Assembly (NCBI GenBank): GCA_937920345.1 | Contig: CALGVA010000036.1 | Coordinates: 129,464-193,463 of the forward strand | DNA from: an uncultured Lachnospiraceae bacterium | GTDB lineage: Bacteria; Bacillota; Clostridia; Lachnospirales; Lachnospiraceae | Direction of reading: 5' to 3' | Length of the DNA: 64,000 nt | In this document: piece by piece, positions 60,767-64,000 of the stretch | Numbering within the stretch: the first letter of the stretch is position 1 | Layout of the letters: each line of letters begins with the position of its first letter | Notes under the pieces: generated by a model | Database searches by the model: none | Seen by the model: the letters and a program-made list of their open reading frames with translations, nothing else | Told to the model about the DNA's origin: nothing | Made by a program: the position numbers and the translations under genes

Positions 60767-63106
60767 ATGGGAAAAAGAGCAGACAGAGTATTGCAGGAAG
60801 CAAATAAAGTCAGGAGATTATTTTATGGGAGCGAGTATCCATGTAAGATTACAGACTGTCAGTATAATGACTATATCTCTGATAACAGGGATAATGATGC
60901 GGTACTGGATTCAGTGCTTTCAGGAAAAGGGATAAAGCTGGTGATTGCACCGACAGGGAGCGGCAAGACCTCTGCCCTTATTTCAAGGGCAGATAAACTT
61001 GTGTCAGACCATAAAGGCTATAAGGTGGTGTTTGACCTGCCAACAAGGGCACTGGCTACCCAGTTGGGGAATAACAAGGCAGTCAGTACAATGGTAGGAG
61101 GGGATTCCTTTGATGAAGAAAATCCAATCGTAGCGACTACTTATGAAAAGATGTATGAAGTGGAGAACCACATCCAGCGGCAAAAGATTCAGGGAAATAG
61201 AGAAAAGAATGTGCTTGTGCTTGACGAGAGCCACCTGCTGACTACACAGCATACATTCAGGAAAGATGCCATCAAGGCTGTTATCGGCTGCATTGAGCGG
61301 AATGACTTCCACAGCATTGTACTTGTGACAGCAACACCTGAACCAATGAGCCTGTACCATTTTGATGAAATCGTGGAGTTCGGGAGCAGTAATCCTGTAC
61401 CCAGCATAGACAGGCTGGAGATTATCGAAGTGGATGACCCTATTGAATATATCAAAGGGATTGACTATGGAAGGGAGTTCCCGTTTATCAGATTGAATAA
61501 AATCGACGAGATTGACAACCTGATCGCACAGATACCCCAGACATTTGCGAGGCTTACAAAAGATGACAGGAAGACAAAGGCTTATCTGGATATTGTGGAG
61601 CATGGAAAAATTGATGGTACAGGGATAGATGGGATGCTGGCAACCAGTGTCATTGAGGCTGGGGTGAGCATAACAGATTACCCAGATAACATTGTTCCGA
61701 TTGCGGTGTTCCTTGACAACAATATTTCCGCAAATGATATTGAGCAGTTCCTGAACAGGATCAGGACAAAGGGCGGCAGACATTTAGAATGTGCAAGGGT
61801 TATCGTGAGGAAGCCGAAACAGAGTGAAATGAAGATAAAACTGATACCTTATAAAGACAGCGGGGAGTGTATCTGTGAATTTAAAGATTTTCATATGGAA
61901 ATGGGGAATCTGACCATAAATGACACAGAACTGTTGGATACTGTCGCAGATGGGAGGTACAGAATCCGCTTTGAGACAGAGAATAATACCTTTGACAGAG
62001 ATTTCACAGTAGCATCCAATGGAGTGACAGGGGAGAAGCTGTATTCAAAAAAGAATCCGTCACCGATCACATTTGAGGGGATAGGGTTCAGGAAATTTAT
62101 TGACATTCTGAAATACAATTATAAGAAGAAAGACATGCTTTCAGATTCCATCGGGATGCTGAAACAGTTCTGGGAGAATAAAAGAAATGCCATGAACCTT
62201 AGCAGTGATAAACTGGAAATCGAAAAAAGGAAACATGAGATGTTCATCAGGCAGATTGCCAATGGGTACATCAGAGAAACAGGGGAGATAGGGGAATGTC
62301 TTTCCTTTGAGGGAAATAAGGTCTCTGTGGATAACAGAATCTGCTACGAAGTTTCATACCGCCAGTATGGCAGACAGTATTACTTTAACCATGACATCCT
62401 TGCAGAGGAACTGAGATTTAGACTTGATACAGATGTGATACTTATGGAACAGGATACCCAGAAAGGAAAGAAGGCTCCCCAAAATAAGGAAGACCTGTGG
62501 GATGGAATTGAGGATTTGAGACAGGAACTTGAAAACAGTGGAGATGACCAGTTTTGGTCATATCTGATGGGAAAGAATGGAGGATATTCTTATTTATACA
62601 GCAGGAAGAATACTGTAAACAGGGTGAAGGAACAGGTACATCTCATGGAAATTCTGAAAAAGATGGAAAAGCAGGGTATAACAGGAAAGACAGCTCTCCG
62701 CATCTTGTCATCAAGCAGGAACCAGAAGAAGATAAATGAGTATATCAAATATTTCCATTGCATTTCCTATAACCGACAGCTTGAACAGTGCAGCGGGATG
62801 GGCATAAATGAGATATTGAGATTATGCTACAAGGGCGGAAAGAAGGAGATGCTGATGCAGGCGGTTATATACCACTATCTGGAACAGAAAGGGGTGCAGT
62901 CCCCAAAGGTGACAAAAGCGCTGGAGGGGGATATTCAGCAATATTATGGGCAGGTCTTTCCAAATACAGCAAAACTCCCAACGGTCAATGGCATTGGAAG
63001 AAAGATAAAGAAGATGTATAAATCCAGAGGAAAAGACCGCATAGACAGGAAGCTACGAACCAATATGGAAGACATCTTTGCTCTGGCGGCATCAGATTAC
63101 AAATAA
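60767..63106 (+). CDS. Superfamily 2 (DExH) helicase, transposon cargo
   Basis: A 779-residue protein from ATG 60767 (AAAGGAG). Motif I 'IAPTGSGKTSALISRADKL' (K67), Ia 'VFDLPTRALATQLG', motif II 'VLVLDESHLLTT' (D153), motif III 'VTATPEP', motif V 'MLATSVIEAGVSI', motif VI 'NDIEQFLNRIRTKGGR'. The C-terminal 400 residues are a separate, unrecognised region. With the downstream CHC2 primase it resembles a replication or defence module of a mobile element rather than a core helicase. Spacing to the primase is 171 bp, including a structured element. Confidence 0.88.
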   Translation: MGKRADRVLQEANKVRRLFYGSEYPCKITDCQYNDYISDNRDNDAVLDSVLSGKGIKLVIAPTGSGKTSALISRADKLVSDHKGYKVVFDLPTRALATQLGNNKAVSTMVGGDSFDEENPIVATTYEKMYEVENHIQRQKIQGNREKNVLVLDESHLLTTQHTFRKDAIKAVIGCIERNDFHSIVLVTATPEPMSLYHFDEIVEFGSSNPVPSIDRLEIIEVDDPIEYIKGIDYGREFPFIRLNKIDEIDNLIAQIPQTFARLTKDDRKTKAYLDIVEHGKIDGTGIDGMLATSVIEAGVSITDYPDNIVPIAVFLDNNISANDIEQFLNRIRTKGGRHLECARVIVRKPKQSEMKIKLIPYKDSGECICEFKDFHMEMGNLTINDTELLDTVADGRYRIRFETENNTFDRDFTVASNGVTGEKLYSKKNPSPITFEGIGFRKFIDILKYNYKKKDMLSDSIGMLKQFWENKRNAMNLSSDKLEIEKRKHEMFIRQIANGYIRETGEIGECLSFEGNKVSVDNRICYEVSYRQYGRQYYFNHDILAEELRFRLDTDVILMEQDTQKGKKAPQNKEDLWDGIEDLRQELENSGDDQFWSYLMGKNGGYSYLYSRKNTVNRVKEQVHLMEILKKMEKQGITGKTALRILSSSRNQKKINEYIKYFHCISYNRQLEQCSGMGINEILRLCYKGGKKEMLMQAVIYHYLEQKGVQSPKVTKALEGDIQQYYGQVFPNTAKLPTVNGIGRKIKKMYKSRGKDRIDRKLRTNMEDIFALAASDYK

Positions 63107-63111
63107 AAGCA

Positions 63112-63248
63112 TTGCCGATAAAAAGGAAAATGTGGGCGGTATGGAACAGGGAGAGCATTTTCGCACATAAAAAATGATTTCATACATTTATTTCCGCATG
63201 AAGGTGGAACCCCTAAGCACACCAATCACCTTTTCTTTTTAAGAGGCA
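63112..63248 (+). repeat. Structured intergenic element B, related to the element after tniQ
   Basis: Left arm TTGCCGATAAAAAGGAAAATGTG (quoted in part: TGCC at 63114, AAAAAGGAAAA at 63120-63130) pairs imperfectly with CACCTTTTCTTTTTAAGAGGCA (63227-63248). The right arm shares about 20 of 21 bases with the right arm of element A; a shorter match (TTAAGAGGCAGAA) occurs near 53908 at the transposon end. Confidence 0.55.
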
Positions 63249-63277
63249 GAACAATTTATTCTTGAGGAGGAAAAATT

Positions 63278-64000
63278 ATGATTGATAAAGAAACAATTAT
63301 GGCTGCAAAGGCAGTAGATATGAACATTATATTTCATGAGTTTAAGTGGGATAAGGACAGGTATGGTAAAATAAGATGCCCGAATCCTGACCATAATGAC
63401 AGTACACCAAGCTGTGCATTTTCTGCATCACGAAACACCTGCAGGTGTTTTGTGTGCATGGAATCTTTTGATACTATTGACCTGTACCGCCGCCTTTCGG
63501 AAAAAGTGTGTGGAAGGACAGTCTCTTTTTATAAAGCGGTGGAAGAGGTTCTGGAGTTGGAGGATATGGAAAATGGAAACAGCAGCGGTGCAATAATAGC
63601 TAATAACAGTAATCAGGTTAATGGTTATCAGTCTGACGGCAGCAAAAGTAGTCAGTCAAATATTCTGGCTGGTAATGGAAGTTGTAACAGCAGCCCCTAT
63701 GAAATGATCATTCATAACAGCAGACCTCTTACAGGATATGAGCTTAATTATCTGCATGGCAGAGGGATCATGCTTTATGATTCCTATGTTTATTGCGGGG
63801 AAGTTCATACAAGGCAGAGCATTGAAAAAGCCATGCAGACAGAAACAGACCAGAATGAAATCAATCGGTTAAACGAGATTAAGAATAATGGTGCTTTTTA
63901 TAAGGGGATTGCCCCTATCCTGAGAGCAAACAAAATCCAGATTAAGCATAATTACTGGGAGGGAGTAAACAGCATTATTTATCTGATGGATTATGATGCC
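63278..64000 (+). CDS. CHC2 zinc-finger primase-like protein, partial (runs off the window)
   Basis: ATG 63278 behind GAGGAGG; the frame is open for 241 codons to the window end. An N-terminal zinc motif of the DnaG CHC2 type: C34-x4-H39 ('CPNPDH'), 'STPSCAFS', then C57-x2-C60 ('RCFVC'), followed by 'FDTIDLYRRL'. A Ser/Asn/Gly-rich linker (about 107-148) leads to a second domain that ends in 'NSIIYLMDYDA', probably entering a Toprim-like strand. It probably synthesises primers for replication of an element, together with the upstream helicase. Confidence 0.85.
   Translation, partial: MIDKETIMAAKAVDMNIIFHEFKWDKDRYGKIRCPNPDHNDSTPSCAFSASRNTCRCFVCMESFDTIDLYRRLSEKVCGRTVSFYKAVEEVLELEDMENGNSSGAIIANNSNQVNGYQSDGSKSSQSNILAGNGSCNSSPYEMIIHNSRPLTGYELNYLHGRGIMLYDSYVYCGEVHTRQSIEKAMQTETDQNEINRLNEIKNNGAFYKGIAPILRANKIQIKHNYWEGVNSIIYLMDYDA

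Overview
The window looks like a chromosomal segment of a spore-forming gut Firmicute, most likely a Lachnospiraceae/Clostridia species. The pointers are a SpoVAD homologue, AGGAGG-type ribosome binding sites throughout, plant- and starch-glycan genes (GH26, GH53, GH13, MalQ, MalEFG), and a fused PurL/PurQ-type FGAM synthase. No rRNA or tRNA gene was recognised. Two large mobile elements flank a host core.

Region 1 (1 to about 19,455) is the right part of a contractile-tailed (myovirus, P2/Mu/XkdS-like) prophage. In order it carries a tail assembly chaperone with a programmed -1 frameshift, a tape measure, tail/baseplate genes X, D, V, U, W(gp25), J and I, fibre-region genes, and a complete diversity-generating retroelement (DGR). 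The DGR has a C-type-lectin/FGE-like target with a 111-bp variable repeat, an Avd accessory gene, a 111-bp template repeat and a reverse transcriptase. All 15 differences between the two repeats fall on template adenines. The DGR is followed by lysis genes (endolysin, LLH-type holin). A reversed cassette of six small orphan genes comes next, arranged in three transcription units. Each unit starts from a near-identical promoter with an 18-bp operator inside its spacer. Ten operator copies are present, and a rightward ribbon-helix-helix gene beside them is the obvious candidate repressor. The prophage ends inside a gene for an ABC-transporter ATPase. Only its 3' end remains at 19,455-19,640, immediately upstream of its FtsX-type permease.

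Region 2 (19,637 to about 53,850) is host core: an ABC permease, a C39-like peptidase, a GH26 enzyme, a degenerate CobS-like protein, an EF-G/Tet-type GTPase fused to a Rae1/YacP-like NYN nuclease domain, a SUV3-like RNA helicase, an Sfp-type phosphopantetheinyl transferase, SpoVAD, a large carbohydrate-related protein of unknown function, and GH53. A LacI-family regulator, MalQ, a MalEFG importer and a lipoprotein alpha-amylase form a maltodextrin locus. A cyclic-nucleotide-domain protein, a TetR regulator and PurL complete the region. A dispersed two-hairpin repeat recurs in three intergenic regions.

Region 3 (about 53,850 to the window end) is the start of a Tn7-like transposon inserted downstream of purL: short TnsA, TnsB, TnsC, TniQ/TnsD, then a 965-bp non-coding stretch and cargo (a small unknown gene, an SF2 helicase and a CHC2 zinc-finger primase running off the window). 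The layout attachment gene - end repeats - tnsABCD - cargo matches Tn7 at glmS, with purL in place of glmS. No cas gene is visible in the window.
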